NCBI GenBank assembly: GCA_013041765.1
Contig: JABDRL010000147.1
Span: 1-36,352, forward strand
Length of the DNA: 36,352 nt
Reading direction: 5' to 3'
Source of the DNA: Dactylosporangium sp.
GTDB lineage: Bacteria; Actinomycetota; Actinomycetes; Mycobacteriales; Micromonosporaceae
Positions 23,868 to 34,372 of the stretch are shown here, one piece after another. Position numbers and translations under genes: made by a program. Within the stretch, counting starts at the first letter, position 1. Every line of letters begins with the position of its first letter. The notes under the pieces are model-generated. The model worked only from the letters and a program-made list of their open reading frames with translations. It was not told where the DNA came from and ran no database searches.

Positions 23868-24767
23868 GTGTCAGAGCAGAATGGCGACATCCGGCCGATC
23901 CTTGCCGACGCGACCACGACCCTGGCGCGGGCCGGGGTGGCAACCCCTCGTGTCGATGCCGAACTCCTGGCGGCCCACCTGCTGGGGGTGTCCCGGGGCG
24001 CCCTGGTGCTCGCCGGACCGCTGAACGCCGAGCAGGCCGGGCGCTACCGGCGGCTGGTGGCCGACCGGGCCGCCAGGACGCCGCTGCAGCACCTGGTGGG
24101 CACCGCACCGTTCCGCCGCCTCGAACTGGCGGTCGGGCCGGGGGTGTTCATTCCCCGCCCCGAGACGGAACTCCTCGTCGACTGGGGACTCGCCGGCCTG
24201 CGCGGTGACCGGCCGGTCGTGGTGGACCTGTGCAGCGGCTCGGGGGCGGTCGCGCTCGCGGTCGCCGATGAGTACCCCGGCGCGCGGGTCCACGCCGTCG
24301 AGGTCGATGCCGCGGCCCTGACCTGGCTGCGACGCAATGTTCAGCGGTACCGGCGGGGGGCCGGGTCGGTGACGGTCCTGGCCGGCGACGCCACCAGTCC
24401 CGCGCCCCTGGCCCAGCTCAACGGCATGGTGGATCTGGTGCTGTGCAACCCGCCCTACGTTCCGAGCGGCACTCCGGTCGACCCGGAGGTGGCCGACCAC
24501 GATCCGCCCGGGGCGGTCTTTGGTGGACCCGACGGCCTCGCCGTCATCCGGGGAATCGTTGCCAGATCGGTGCGTCTGCTGCGACCGGGCGGGCGGCTGG
24601 GCATCGAGCACGACGACAGCCATGCGGGGGTGCTGAGCGACCTGCTGCGGGAGGCCGGAGCGTACGCCGAGGTGACCGGCCACCGCGACCTGGCGGGCCG
24701 TCCACGGTTCGCCACCGCGGTGCGACGCGACATTCCGACCGGACGTTTGGCACACTTGCCCCCGTGA
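23868..24767 (+). CDS. prmC: Release-factor glutamine methyltransferase
   Basis: PrmC (HemK) methylates the glutamine of the GGQ motif in release factors using S-adenosylmethionine. From the GTG at 23868 the protein has 299 residues; the frame is open further upstream but overlaps the divergent gene. Key motifs are the N-terminal helical domain (RPILADATTTLARAGVATPRVDAELLAAHLLG), FIPRPETELLVDW, the SAM-binding VVDLCSGSGAVALAVA, and the catalytic CNPPYVPSG. The gene begins the run prmC-sua5-phosphatase, joined by overlapping stops and starts. The conserved order would have it directly behind prfA. Confidence 0.93.
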   Translation: MSEQNGDIRPILADATTTLARAGVATPRVDAELLAAHLLGVSRGALVLAGPLNAEQAGRYRRLVADRAARTPLQHLVGTAPFRRLELAVGPGVFIPRPETELLVDWGLAGLRGDRPVVVDLCSGSGAVALAVADEYPGARVHAVEVDAAALTWLRRNVQRYRRGAGSVTVLAGDATSPAPLAQLNGMVDLVLCNPPYVPSGTPVDPEVADHDPPGAVFGGPDGLAVIRGIVARSVRLLRPGGRLGIEHDDSHAGVLSDLLREAGAYAEVTGHRDLAGRPRFATAVRRDIPTGRLAHLPP

Positions 24768-25579
24768 TGCTCTACGACTGCACCCAGGTGGCCGAGCGCG
24801 ACCAGGGCGTCGCCGCCGCGATCCAGGCGGTCCGGCGAGGCGATCTCATCGTCATGCCCACGGACACCGTGTACGGCATCGGTACCGACGCTTTCAAACC
24901 GTGGGCGGTGACGAGCCTGCTGCGGGCCAAGGGCCGGGGGCGGGACATGGCGCCACCGGTGCTCATCGGCGCGAAGCGCACCCTGGACACCCTGGTGTTG
25001 TCGCTGCCCTCGGCGGCGCGGGACCTGGTCGAGGCGTTCTGGCCGGGCGCGCTGACGATCGTCGTCCGGTATTCCCCCAGCCTGCAATGGGACCTCGGCG
25101 ACACCGGGGGGACGGTCGCGGTGCGCATGCCGCTGCACCCGGTCGCGCTGGAGGTGCTGCGGGAGACCGGCCCGATGGCGGTGTCCTCGGCCAACCGGAC
25201 CGGGCAGCCGACCGCCATGACGGCCAAGGAGGCGCAGGACGACCTCGGTTACATGGTGAATGTCTACCTGGAGGCCGGCCCCTCCCTGGCCCCGGTGCCG
25301 AGCACGATCGTGGACGTCACCGAGGACGTGCCCCGGGTGCTGCGCGTCGGCGGGATCAGCTGTGCCCGGCTGCGGGAGGTCGCCAGCGAGATCATCGGTC
25401 CGGACCCGGCCGGGGACATCGGCTGGGACACCGGCCCGGCCGTCGGCCCGGTTACCGCTCCGGAGGCGGCGGTTGAAGAGGATGCCGCCACGCCGGCCGG
25501 TCCGGAGGCGGCGGTTGAAGAGGATGCCGCCACGCCGGCCGGTCCGGACGAGGCACAGCAGACGGCGGGCGCGCAGTGA
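24764..25579 (+). CDS. Sua5/YrdC/YwlC L-threonylcarbamoyladenylate synthase
   Basis: This enzyme makes threonylcarbamoyl-AMP from threonine, bicarbonate and ATP for the t6A37 modification of tRNAs reading ANN codons. GTG (24764) and ATG (24767) are both possible starts, giving 271 or 270 residues; the GTG overlaps the prmC stop. The YrdC domain covers residues 1 to about 210: GDLIVMPTDTVYGIGTDAF, LLRAKGRGRDMAPPVLIG, FWPGALTIVV, TVAVRMPLHPVALEVL, MAVSSANRTGQPT, and VPSTIVDVTEDVPRVLR. After it, an Ala/Glu/Pro-rich tail carries a perfect 14-residue duplication. A -10-like CACACT stands 7 nt before the GTG. It overlaps the next gene by GTGA. Confidence 0.92.
   Translation: MMLYDCTQVAERDQGVAAAIQAVRRGDLIVMPTDTVYGIGTDAFKPWAVTSLLRAKGRGRDMAPPVLIGAKRTLDTLVLSLPSAARDLVEAFWPGALTIVVRYSPSLQWDLGDTGGTVAVRMPLHPVALEVLRETGPMAVSSANRTGQPTAMTAKEAQDDLGYMVNVYLEAGPSLAPVPSTIVDVTEDVPRVLRVGGISCARLREVASEIIGPDPAGDIGWDTGPAVGPVTAPEAAVEEDAATPAGPEAAVEEDAATPAGPDEAQQTAGAQ
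25459..25542 (+). repeat. Perfect 42-bp tandem duplication in the Sua5-family gene
   Basis: The copies 25459-25500 and 25501-25542 are identical, and a few bases of a third copy follow at 25543. The unit keeps the reading frame and encodes PEAAVEEDAATPAG twice in the tail. Being exact, the duplication is recent or kept homogeneous. Confidence 0.85.
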
Positions 25580-26199
25580 CCGGGCTGCCGCCGTTCACGG
25601 TGCTGCATGTCTGCATGGGCAATATCTGCCGGTCACCGATGGCCGAACGTCTGCTGGTCGTCGCGGCCGAGCGACTGGTCGGGGACAAGGCCGGGCAGTG
25701 GCTGCATGTGCACGGTGCCGGCACCGGGGGATGGCACCACGGTGACCGGATGGACCCTGGCGCGGCGCGCCAGGTGCGCCAGCGGGGCGGCGATCCGGAC
25801 CGGTTCCGGGCGCGGCGCCTGCTGGCCGAGCACGTCGAGGCGTCGGACCTGATCCTGACCGCCACCGGGGAACAGGTGGAGTTCGTCGAGCGGCTGGTGC
25901 CGGATGCCGACGGGCGGACCTTTGCCCTCGGCGAGTTCGGCCGGCTGCTGCGGGCCGTGGACGCCGACCGGCTGCCGCCGTTCGCCGCGAATCCCGACGG
26001 GGTGTACGCCAGGGGCGTCGCCCTGGTCGCGGCGGTCGACGCCGCGCGGGCCGGCCGCGGGCCGACCCCGGCGGACGACCTCGACGACCCGTGGAGCCGG
26101 GGGGAACGGGTGTTCTCGCGGGTGGCCGACGAGATCGAGCAGACGGTGGTGCCACTGGCGGGGCTGCTGCTGGGCGGCCCGGATGCCGTCGGCCGCTGA
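25576..26199 (+). CDS. Low-molecular-weight protein tyrosine phosphatase-like protein
   Basis: The GTG at 25576 overlaps the preceding stop (GTGA). The 207-residue protein begins with HVCMGNICRSPMAERLL, the C-x5-R-S loop of low-molecular-weight tyrosine phosphatases, in which Cys attacks the phosphate. DLILTATGEQVEFVE matches the usual DLILxMxxxH segment, and DLDDPWSRG holds the DP(W/Y) general-acid Asp. It is about 50 residues longer than typical members because of an insertion (FGRLLRAVDADRLPPFAAN...) before the DP motif. Arsenate reductases of the same fold are an alternative. In M. tuberculosis the corresponding place between sua5 and the atp genes is held by wecA/rfe. Confidence 0.85.
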   Translation: MTGLPPFTVLHVCMGNICRSPMAERLLVVAAERLVGDKAGQWLHVHGAGTGGWHHGDRMDPGAARQVRQRGGDPDRFRARRLLAEHVEASDLILTATGEQVEFVERLVPDADGRTFALGEFGRLLRAVDADRLPPFAANPDGVYARGVALVAAVDAARAGRGPTPADDLDDPWSRGERVFSRVADEIEQTVVPLAGLLLGGPDAVGR

Positions 26200-26629
26200 C
26201 ACCGGGCCGGCATCGACCGGCCGGGTCCCGGCCGGGGCCGAGCCGGTGCGCCGGCTGGCCCACCTGCGGTGGGGCCTGGCAGCCTCGGGGATACTGCTGC
26301 TGACCGGAGCCCCGGTCGGGTTCCTGGCCGCCGGCTGGGCCGGGGTCGCGGGTTTCGCGGCCGGGGTCGGCCTGGTCGTGGCGAGCTACAGCGTGTCCAG
26401 CCTGGTGATCGCCTGGGCCGACAGCATCGAGCCAGCGTTGATCATGCCGTTCGGGTTGACGACCTACGCGATGAAGTTCACCGGCCTCATCGTCCTGCTG
26501 GCGGCCCTGGACGACACCGCCTGGCGCGGGCGGACCGCGCTGGGACTCGGCCTCATCGTGGCCGCCGTCTGCTGGTCGGCCGCGCAGGTCAGCTGGATCG
26601 TGCGGAACGGTGCCACATCTCGGGCGTGA
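26183..26629 (+). CDS. Four-TM membrane protein ahead of the atp operon (AtpI-like)
   Basis: The ATG at 26183 lies inside the end of the phosphatase gene (17-nt overlap). The 148-residue product has four hydrophobic segments: GLAASGILLLTGAPVGFLAA, GVAGFAAGVGLVVASYSVSSLV, TYAMKFTGLIVLLAALDDTA and ALGLGLIVAAVCWSAAQVSWI. Position and length match the Rv1303-type proteins ahead of atpB in mycobacteria, usually called ATP synthase protein I. Such proteins help assemble the c-ring or import Mg2+ (family knowledge); sequence identity here is low. Confidence 0.65.
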   Translation: MPSAADTGPASTGRVPAGAEPVRRLAHLRWGLAASGILLLTGAPVGFLAAGWAGVAGFAAGVGLVVASYSVSSLVIAWADSIEPALIMPFGLTTYAMKFTGLIVLLAALDDTAWRGRTALGLGLIVAAVCWSAAQVSWIVRNGATSRA

Positions 26630-26699
26630 GTTCGGTCACCACACTATTCACCCGGTCCAGGCACCCTGGTGACCTGGGGCGGGATGTCGACGTCGCCGC

Positions 26700-26727
26700 C
26701 TGTCACGTGGGAAAAGCCTGATATCGT
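26700..26727 (+). promoter_or_regulatory. Candidate promoter of the ATP synthase operon
   Basis: CTGTCA (26700-26705) and TATCGT (26722-26727) are 16 nt apart and resemble -35 and -10 elements. The -10 lies 10 nt before the ATG at 26738, so the leader would be only a few bases long. Confidence 0.45.
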
Positions 26728-26737
26728 TCGTCGCGTC

Positions 26738-27004
26738 ATGGATGACGAACAGCCCCCCAAAGCTCCCAGTGGCGTCGATCGGTATGCCTCTGGTTCCAAC
26801 GAGGCTTGGACCTCGCTGGGGTACCTCATCGGCGGCATGACCGTATGGGGCCTTATCGGTGGACTGATTGACCTTTGGTTGCACCTTGGGGGCATCGCGA
26901 CCGGAATAGGGATAGTTCTCGGTGCGTCTGGTGGCATTGTGTTGATTGTTCGGAGAGTCACGGTGCAGGAGGGTCGAGAGGAAGATGGTGGGCGTCGTCG
27001 CTGA
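26738..27004 (+). CDS. AtpZ/AtpI-family small membrane protein
   Basis: This 88-residue protein has a polar N-terminus (MDDEQPPKAPSGVDRYASG) and two membrane segments (AWTSLGYLIGGMTVWGLIGGLIDLWL and GIATGIGIVLGASGGIVLIV), the pattern of the AtpZ/AtpI family encoded ahead of ATP synthase operons. The Gly-rich GGLIDLW segment is typical. It lacks a ribosome-binding site and has a -10 element close upstream, so its mRNA may be nearly leaderless. Its end overlaps atpB by 20 nt, implying coupling. Confidence 0.75.
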   Translation: MDDEQPPKAPSGVDRYASGSNEAWTSLGYLIGGMTVWGLIGGLIDLWLHLGGIATGIGIVLGASGGIVLIVRRVTVQEGREEDGGRRR

Positions 27005-27761
27005 GGTCCCCTTCCCCCCAGACGTGGGGGAGTTCTTTCCTGAACCGGTTGTGCATGGTTGGGCACCATGGCTGACGAAGTTTCCCTTTCTGGTCTGGCT
27101 TGCCGTCGCCATCGTCATTTTGTTCTTTCTGATCGCGTACCGCAGTCCGAAGCTCGTGCCGACCAGGACCCAGTGGATCGCCGAATCCATCTACGGTTTC
27201 GTGCGCAAGGGCATCGCCGAGGACGTCATCGGTCCCGAAGGGGTGCGATTTGCCCCCTATCTCGCTTCTTTGTTCTGCTTCATCCTTGTTACGAACATGT
27301 TCGGCCTGGTTCCTGGTATCCAGATGTCGCCGAATGCCCACATCGCCTTTCCGGCGATCCTGGCCCTGCTGTCGTGGGTGCTCTACAACTACGTCGGTGT
27401 TCGCGAACATGGCCTGCTGAAATATCTCAAACTCAGCGTCGTGCCCCCGGCCCCCTGGTACATGCTGTGGCTGCTGGTCCCGATCGAGATCTTCACGACG
27501 TTGCTCATGCGCCCCTTCACCCTGGCGCTGCGGCTGTTCGCCAACATGTTCGCCGGGCACATGATCCTCGTGGTCTTCACGCTCGGCGGGTTCGTCCTCG
27601 CCAACGCCGACTCCGTGCTCATCCGTCCGATCTCGCTGCTGTCATGGGCGATGGCGATCGCGATGACCGGGCTGGAGCTCCTGGTCGCTGTCCTCCAGGC
27701 CTATGTCTTCACCCTGCTGACCGCGAGTTATGTCTCCGGTTCGCTGTCCACCGAGCACTGA
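26985..27761 (+). CDS. atpB: ATP synthase Fo subunit a
   Basis: Subunit a forms the two proton half-channels next to the c-ring in the membrane. The ATG at 26985 has AGAGGA just upstream and gives 258 residues. About five to six membrane segments are visible. The conserved helix PFTLALRLFANMFAGHMIL carries the essential arginine (LRLFAN), and LLVAVLQAYVFTLLTASYV is the typical last helix. It overlaps the AtpZ-like gene. Confidence 0.96.
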   Translation: MVGVVAEVPFPPDVGEFFPEPVVHGWAPWLTKFPFLVWLAVAIVILFFLIAYRSPKLVPTRTQWIAESIYGFVRKGIAEDVIGPEGVRFAPYLASLFCFILVTNMFGLVPGIQMSPNAHIAFPAILALLSWVLYNYVGVREHGLLKYLKLSVVPPAPWYMLWLLVPIEIFTTLLMRPFTLALRLFANMFAGHMILVVFTLGGFVLANADSVLIRPISLLSWAMAIAMTGLELLVAVLQAYVFTLLTASYVSGSLSTEH

Positions 27762-27794
27762 CCACCACGACACCACACACCACAACGTTCGTCC

Positions 27795-27814
27795 CGCGCG
27801 GCGCCAGCCGCGCG
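27795..27814 (+). promoter_or_regulatory. Hairpin between atpB and atpE
   Basis: CGCGCGGC (27795-27802) and GCCGCGCG (27807-27814) form an 8-bp stem with a GCCA loop, ending 8 nt before the strong AGGAGG of atpE. An RNA element here could protect or process the mRNA and favour the high c-subunit yield needed; this is inference. Confidence 0.4.
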
Positions 27815-27820
27815 ACATAG

Positions 27821-28060
<240 letters not shown>

Positions 28061-28091
28061 CGGGCGTCCCCTGGACCGGGAGGTTCTCTAG

Positions 28092-28649
28092 ATGTTCTTT
28101 CTCGCAGAGGAGACCGAACACAATCCGATTCTGCCGATCTGGCAAGAGGTTGTGGTTGGCTTCGTCGCCTTCGGGCTGCTGCTGTTTGTGCTGGGCAAGT
28201 ATGTCTGGCCCCGGATGGAGCAGACCTTCGCCGCCAGAGTTGACGCGATCGAGGGCGGCCTGAAACGGGCCGAGATCCGTCAGACCGAGGCCAACCAGCT
28301 GCTGGAGCGGTACCGGCAGCAACTGGCGGAGGCCCGTACCGAGGCCGCGCGCATCCGCGACGAGGCCCGCGCCGACGCGGCCGGCATCCGGGAGGAGATG
28401 CTGACCCGCGCCCGGGAGGAAAACGACCGGGTGGTCGCGGCCGGCCGGGAGTCGCTCGCCGCCGAGCGGGAGATGATCACCAGGCAGCTGCGCGTTGACC
28501 TCGGCACGCTCGCGGTCGATCTCGCCGGCCGGATCGTCGGGGAATCCCTGGCCGACGAGGCCCGCCAGCGCGGCACCATCGAGCGCTTCCTGGCCGAACT
28601 CGACCGCAACGGCGGCGCCCCGGTGGCATCGGCCGGGGGACGGCGCTGA
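28092..28649 (+). CDS. atpF: ATP synthase Fo subunit b
   Basis: Subunit b is the peripheral stalk linking Fo to F1. The 185-residue protein has one N-terminal membrane helix (EVVVGFVAFGLLLFVLGKYVWP) and then a long charged, heptad-like helix (RTEAARIRDEARADAAGIREEM...) ending in the delta-binding part (LGTLAVDLAGRIVGESL). Its TGA shares one base with the atpH ATG. Unlike mycobacteria, no second b-delta fusion is present. Confidence 0.95.
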   Translation: MFFLAEETEHNPILPIWQEVVVGFVAFGLLLFVLGKYVWPRMEQTFAARVDAIEGGLKRAEIRQTEANQLLERYRQQLAEARTEAARIRDEARADAAGIREEMLTRAREENDRVVAAGRESLAAEREMITRQLRVDLGTLAVDLAGRIVGESLADEARQRGTIERFLAELDRNGGAPVASAGGRR

Positions 28650-29467
28650 TGACCAGCGGGATCGGCAAGGAGTCCTACGCCGCGGCGTCGGGGCGGCTGG
28701 CCTCGCACGTCCAGCGCGCCGAGCCCACCGTCGCGGTGGCGATCGGCGAGGAGATCCTGGCCGTCGCCAGGCTGCTGTGCGACCAACCCCGCCTGCGGCG
28801 CACGCTGTCCGACAGCGGTCGGACCGGCGATGCCCGGGTCGGTCTGCTGCGCTCGCTGCTGGAAGAGCGGGTGCGCGGTGAAACCTTCGAGACCATCGCG
28901 ACCGTGGTCGGCGGGCGCTGGGCCAACGCGGGAGAGTTCCTGGACGCCACCGAGCGGCTGGGCGTCGAAGCGCTGCTCATCGCCGCGGAGCGGGCGGGAG
29001 AGCTCGCCGAGGTCGAGGACGAGCTGTTCCGGTTCGGGCAGATCGTCGCCGGTGATTCCCGGCTGGCCGGGGTTCTCGGCGACGACGACGCCGGTGCCCG
29101 GCGGGAGTCACTGGTCGGTGATCTGCTGGCGGACCGGTGCCGGCCGGCGACGCTGCGGCTGGCCCGGCTCGCGCTGACCGGACTCGGCGGGCGGGGGTTC
29201 GCCGGATCGGTGACCTGGCTCGTTGAGGCGGCTGCCAAGCGCAGGGAGCGTACCGTTGCCTATGTGACGACGGCGGTCCCGTTGACCGCCGCCGAGGAAC
29301 AGCGGATGGCATCCCTGCTCACCGGGCTGTATGGCATGGCACTGTCGCTCAAGGCCGCAATCGATCCCCGGGTGATAGGTGGCGTCCGAGTCCAGGTCGG
29401 GTCTGATGTGTACGACGGAACAGTGCAGCGGCTGCTGGCCAATGCCCGCCATGTGATGACCCGGTAG
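28649..29467 (+). CDS. atpH: ATP synthase F1 subunit delta
   Basis: Subunit delta caps F1 and ties it to subunit b. At 272 residues it is longer than the 180 or so of E. coli, as is usual in actinobacteria. The N-terminal helical domain (SYAAASGRLASHVQRAEP) and the C-terminal signature (ERTVAYVTTAVPLTAAEEQRMASLL, then IDPRVIGGVRVQVGSDVYDGTVQRLL) are clear. Its start overlaps the atpF stop by one base. Confidence 0.95.
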   Translation: MTSGIGKESYAAASGRLASHVQRAEPTVAVAIGEEILAVARLLCDQPRLRRTLSDSGRTGDARVGLLRSLLEERVRGETFETIATVVGGRWANAGEFLDATERLGVEALLIAAERAGELAEVEDELFRFGQIVAGDSRLAGVLGDDDAGARRESLVGDLLADRCRPATLRLARLALTGLGGRGFAGSVTWLVEAAAKRRERTVAYVTTAVPLTAAEEQRMASLLTGLYGMALSLKAAIDPRVIGGVRVQVGSDVYDGTVQRLLANARHVMTR

Positions 29468-29505
29468 CGATGTCCTGTTCGAGCAACTAGAGGAAGAAGT
29501 ATCGG

Positions 29506-31056
29506 GTGGCCGAGCTGACCATCTCCTCAGACGAGATTCGTGGAGCGCTGGAGCGCTACATTTCGTCCTATAGCCCTGAGATTTCCCATGAAGAGGTCGG
29601 CATCGTCGCGGATGCTGGCGACGGCATCGCCCACGTCGAGGGGCTGCCCTCGACGATGGCCAGCGAGCTGCTGGAGTTTGCCGACGGCACGCTCGGGGTG
29701 GCGCTCAACCTGGACGTCCGCGAGATCGGCGTCGTGATCCTGGGCGACTTCTCCAGGATCGAGGAGGGCCAGCCGGTCCGGCGCACCGGGCGGGTGCTGT
29801 CCGTACCCGTCGGCGACGCCTTCCTCGGCCGGGTGGTCAACCCGCTCGGCGAGCCGATCGACGCCCTCGGCGAGATCGCGGCGGAGGACTTCCGCGAGCT
29901 GGAGTTGCAGGCGCCGAACGTCATGGCCCGCCAGCCGGTCAAGGAACCGCTCCAGACCGGCATCAAGGCCATCGACGCCATGACCGCGATCGGTCGGGGC
30001 CAGCGACAGCTGATCATCGGCGACCGGCGGACGGGCAAGACGACGATCGCGCTCGACACGATCATCAACCAGCGGGAGAACTGGCTGTCCGGCGATCCGC
30101 ACCTGCAGGTGCGGTGCATCTACGTGGCCATCGGGCAGAAGGGCTCCACGATCGCCTCGGTCAGGGGGACGCTGGAACAGCACGGCGCGATGGAGTACAC
30201 GACCATCGTCGCGGCCCCGGCCTCCGACCCCGCTGGCTACAAGTACCTGGCCCCCTACGCCGGTTCGGCCATCGGCCAGTACTGGATGTACCAGGGCAAG
30301 CACGTGCTCATCATCTTCGACGACCTGTCGAAGCAGGCCGAGGCGTACCGCGCGGTCTCCCTGCTGCTGCGTCGCCCGCCCGGCCGGGAGGCCTACCCCG
30401 GCGACGTTTTCTACCTGCACTCGCGCCTGCTGGAACGGTGCGCGAAGCTGTCGGACGAGCTGGGCGGCGGCTCGATGACCGGGTTGCCGATCATCGAGAC
30501 CAGGGCCAACGACATCTCCGCGTACATCCCGACGAACGTCATCTCCATCACCGACGGCCAGATCTTCCTGGAACCGGATCTGTTCAACGCCGGGGTCCGC
30601 CCAGCCGTCAACGTCGGCATCTCGGTGTCCCGGGTCGGTGGTGCGGCCCAGGCCAAGGGCATGAAGAAGGTCGCCGGCCGGCTGCGGCTGGACCTGGCCC
30701 AGTTCCGGGAGCTGGAGGCGTTCTCCGCCTTCGCCTCCGACCTGGACAAGACCTCCCGCGCCCAGCTCGAACGCGGCGCCCGGCTCGTCGAGCTGCTCAA
30801 GCAGCCGCAGTACTCGCCGTACACCGTCGAGGAGGAGATCATCTCTGTCTGGGCCGGCACGACCGGCCAGCTGGATGAGATCCCGGTCGGCGACGTGCTC
30901 CGCTTCGAGCGGGAGTTCCTTCGCCACCTGCGCACCTCCCATACCGACATCGTTGAGGCGATCGCCAGTTCGAAGCAGCTGCCAGACGAGACGGCCGCCC
31001 GGCTGGAGACCGCGGTCGCGGCGTTCAAGCTGGTATTCCTTGGCAAGGGCGACTAG
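29506..31056 (+). CDS. atpA: ATP synthase F1 subunit alpha
   Basis: The 516-residue non-catalytic alpha subunit starts at the GTG at 29506, with GAGGAAGAAG upstream. It has the beta-barrel N-terminus ([18 protein letters not shown]), the P-loop [13 protein letters not shown], and [41 protein letters not shown], the alpha signature with the arginine finger region. It lacks the roughly 35-residue C-terminal extension known in mycobacterial alpha that blocks ATP hydrolysis. Confidence 0.97.
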   Translation: MAELTISSDEIRGALERYISSYSPEISHEEVGIVADAGDGIAHVEGLPSTMASELLEFADGTLGVALNLDVREIGVVILGDFSRIEEGQPVRRTGRVLSVPVGDAFLGRVVNPLGEPIDALGEIAAEDFRELELQAPNVMARQPVKEPLQTGIKAIDAMTAIGRGQRQLIIGDRRTGKTTIALDTIINQRENWLSGDPHLQVRCIYVAIGQKGSTIASVRGTLEQHGAMEYTTIVAAPASDPAGYKYLAPYAGSAIGQYWMYQGKHVLIIFDDLSKQAEAYRAVSLLLRRPPGREAYPGDVFYLHSRLLERCAKLSDELGGGSMTGLPIIETRANDISAYIPTNVISITDGQIFLEPDLFNAGVRPAVNVGISVSRVGGAAQAKGMKKVAGRLRLDLAQFRELEAFSAFASDLDKTSRAQLERGARLVELLKQPQYSPYTVEEEIISVWAGTTGQLDEIPVGDVLRFEREFLRHLRTSHTDIVEAIASSKQLPDETAARLETAVAAFKLVFLGKGD

Positions 31057-31058
31057 CC

Positions 31059-33397
<2,339 letters not shown>

Positions 33398-33472
33398 CCG
33401 TGCCGTCCTGTACGGGCTGAAATGCGGTTCGCCGCGTCGTACGTGAGTGAATCGGACGACGTTGCCGACGTA

Positions 33473-33503
33473 TTGGATCTGACGGCCCAGAATTGTCTAC
33501 ACT
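33473..33503 (+). promoter_or_regulatory. Candidate internal promoter ahead of atpC
   Basis: TTGGAT (33473-33478) and TACACT (33498-33503), 19 nt apart, lie in the unusually long 144-nt gap between atpD and atpC. The -10 is a good TANNNT match. A start near 33510 would give a leader of about 30 nt that includes the atpC ribosome-binding site. Confidence 0.4.
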
Positions 33504-33541
33504 CGGAGGACACCCGCCGGGCTGACACGAGGAGTAACCAC

Positions 33542-33826
33542 GTGGTCAAGCAGCTGCACGTTGATCTTGTCTCGGTCGAGACCAAGGTCTGGTCTGGTGC
33601 GGCGGCGATGCTGGTCGCCAGGACCACCGAGGGCGAGCTGGGCGTGCTCCCCGGCCACCAACCGCTGATCGGGCGCTTGGCCGAGCCCAGCCTGGTCCGG
33701 GTCAAACAGCCAGACGGGGACGAACGCTGCTACACGGTCAGTGGCGGTTTTCTCTCGGTCACCGGAGCCGCGGCCACAGTGCTCGCCGAACAGTGCGAGC
33801 CCAGTGCCCAGCAGGTCGCGCACTAG
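33542..33826 (+). CDS. atpC: ATP synthase F1 subunit epsilon, short form
   Basis: The GTG at 33542 has CGAGGAG at 7-nt spacing and gives 94 residues. The beta-sandwich domain is complete: LHVDLVSVETKVWSGAAAMLVARTTEGELGVLPGHQPLIG, then CYTVSGGFLSVTGAAATVLAE. It ends about ten residues after the sandwich, where mycobacterial and most other epsilon subunits (120-140 residues) continue into an inhibitory helical domain. No trace of that domain occurs in other frames downstream, where the next gene begins at once. The protein should couple gamma to the c-ring but probably cannot perform epsilon-type inhibition. Confidence 0.9.
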   Translation: MVKQLHVDLVSVETKVWSGAAAMLVARTTEGELGVLPGHQPLIGRLAEPSLVRVKQPDGDERCYTVSGGFLSVTGAAATVLAEQCEPSAQQVAH

Positions 33827-33831
33827 GCGGG

Positions 33832-34293
33832 ATGGTGGCTGGGATGCAGGTCCTCGAAGGCGTCGGAATCGCGCTTCTTGCCCTGCTCCTGGCCTTGGCG
33901 GTGCTGTTCGGCCGGCGGCGGGCCATCGCCCGCGGGGGCGGCACGATTCATCTCAGCCTGCGCCTGACCACACTGGTGCCCGGCCGCGGCTGGGCGACCG
34001 GGGTCGGTCGGTTCGTCGGCGACGAACTCCGGTGGTACCGGATGTTCAGCTTCTCGATCCGCCCCCGAAAGGTGCTGCACCGCCATGACCTGGCGGTGGC
34101 GCGGCGCCGGGCGCCCGACGAGCGGGAACGGATGGTGCTTCCGGGCAACTGGACCATCGTGTGCTGCACCAACCGCCAGGGCACCGTCGAGATCGCCATG
34201 GCGCTGGGGACACTCGCCGGGTTCCTGTCCTGGATCGAGGCATCTCCGCCGGGGGTCATCCCCAATCCCCCCTCCTGGCCAATGGCCGGCTGA
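33832..34293 (+). CDS. DUF2550 family membrane-anchored protein
   Basis: From the ATG at 33832 (a second ATG is at 33844) the protein has 153 residues. One N-terminal membrane helix (GVGIALLALLLALAVLFGRR) precedes a basic, Trp-containing domain: GTIHLSLRLTTLVPGRGWATGVGRF, then ELRWYRMFSFSIRPRKVLHR and MVLPGNWTIVCC. This matches the DUF2550 family, whose mycobacterial member (Rv1312) also lies directly after atpC. Function is unknown. It starts 5 nt after the atpC stop and is probably co-transcribed. Confidence 0.8.
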   Translation: MVAGMQVLEGVGIALLALLLALAVLFGRRRAIARGGGTIHLSLRLTTLVPGRGWATGVGRFVGDELRWYRMFSFSIRPRKVLHRHDLAVARRRAPDERERMVLPGNWTIVCCTNRQGTVEIAMALGTLAGFLSWIEASPPGVIPNPPSWPMAG

Positions 34294-34372
34294 GCCGGCC
34301 ACCGGTCCCGCGCCCGGGGCTCGCCGACCGCCGCGGGGACTCGGGGCGCGTGCGGCCGGCCCGTGCCGCGGG

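Noticed and set aside
34294-34372. Hidden gene or RNA between the DUF2550 and adenosyltransferase genes
   Set aside because: The 79 nt are GC-rich with only weak self-complementarity; nothing specific could be supported.
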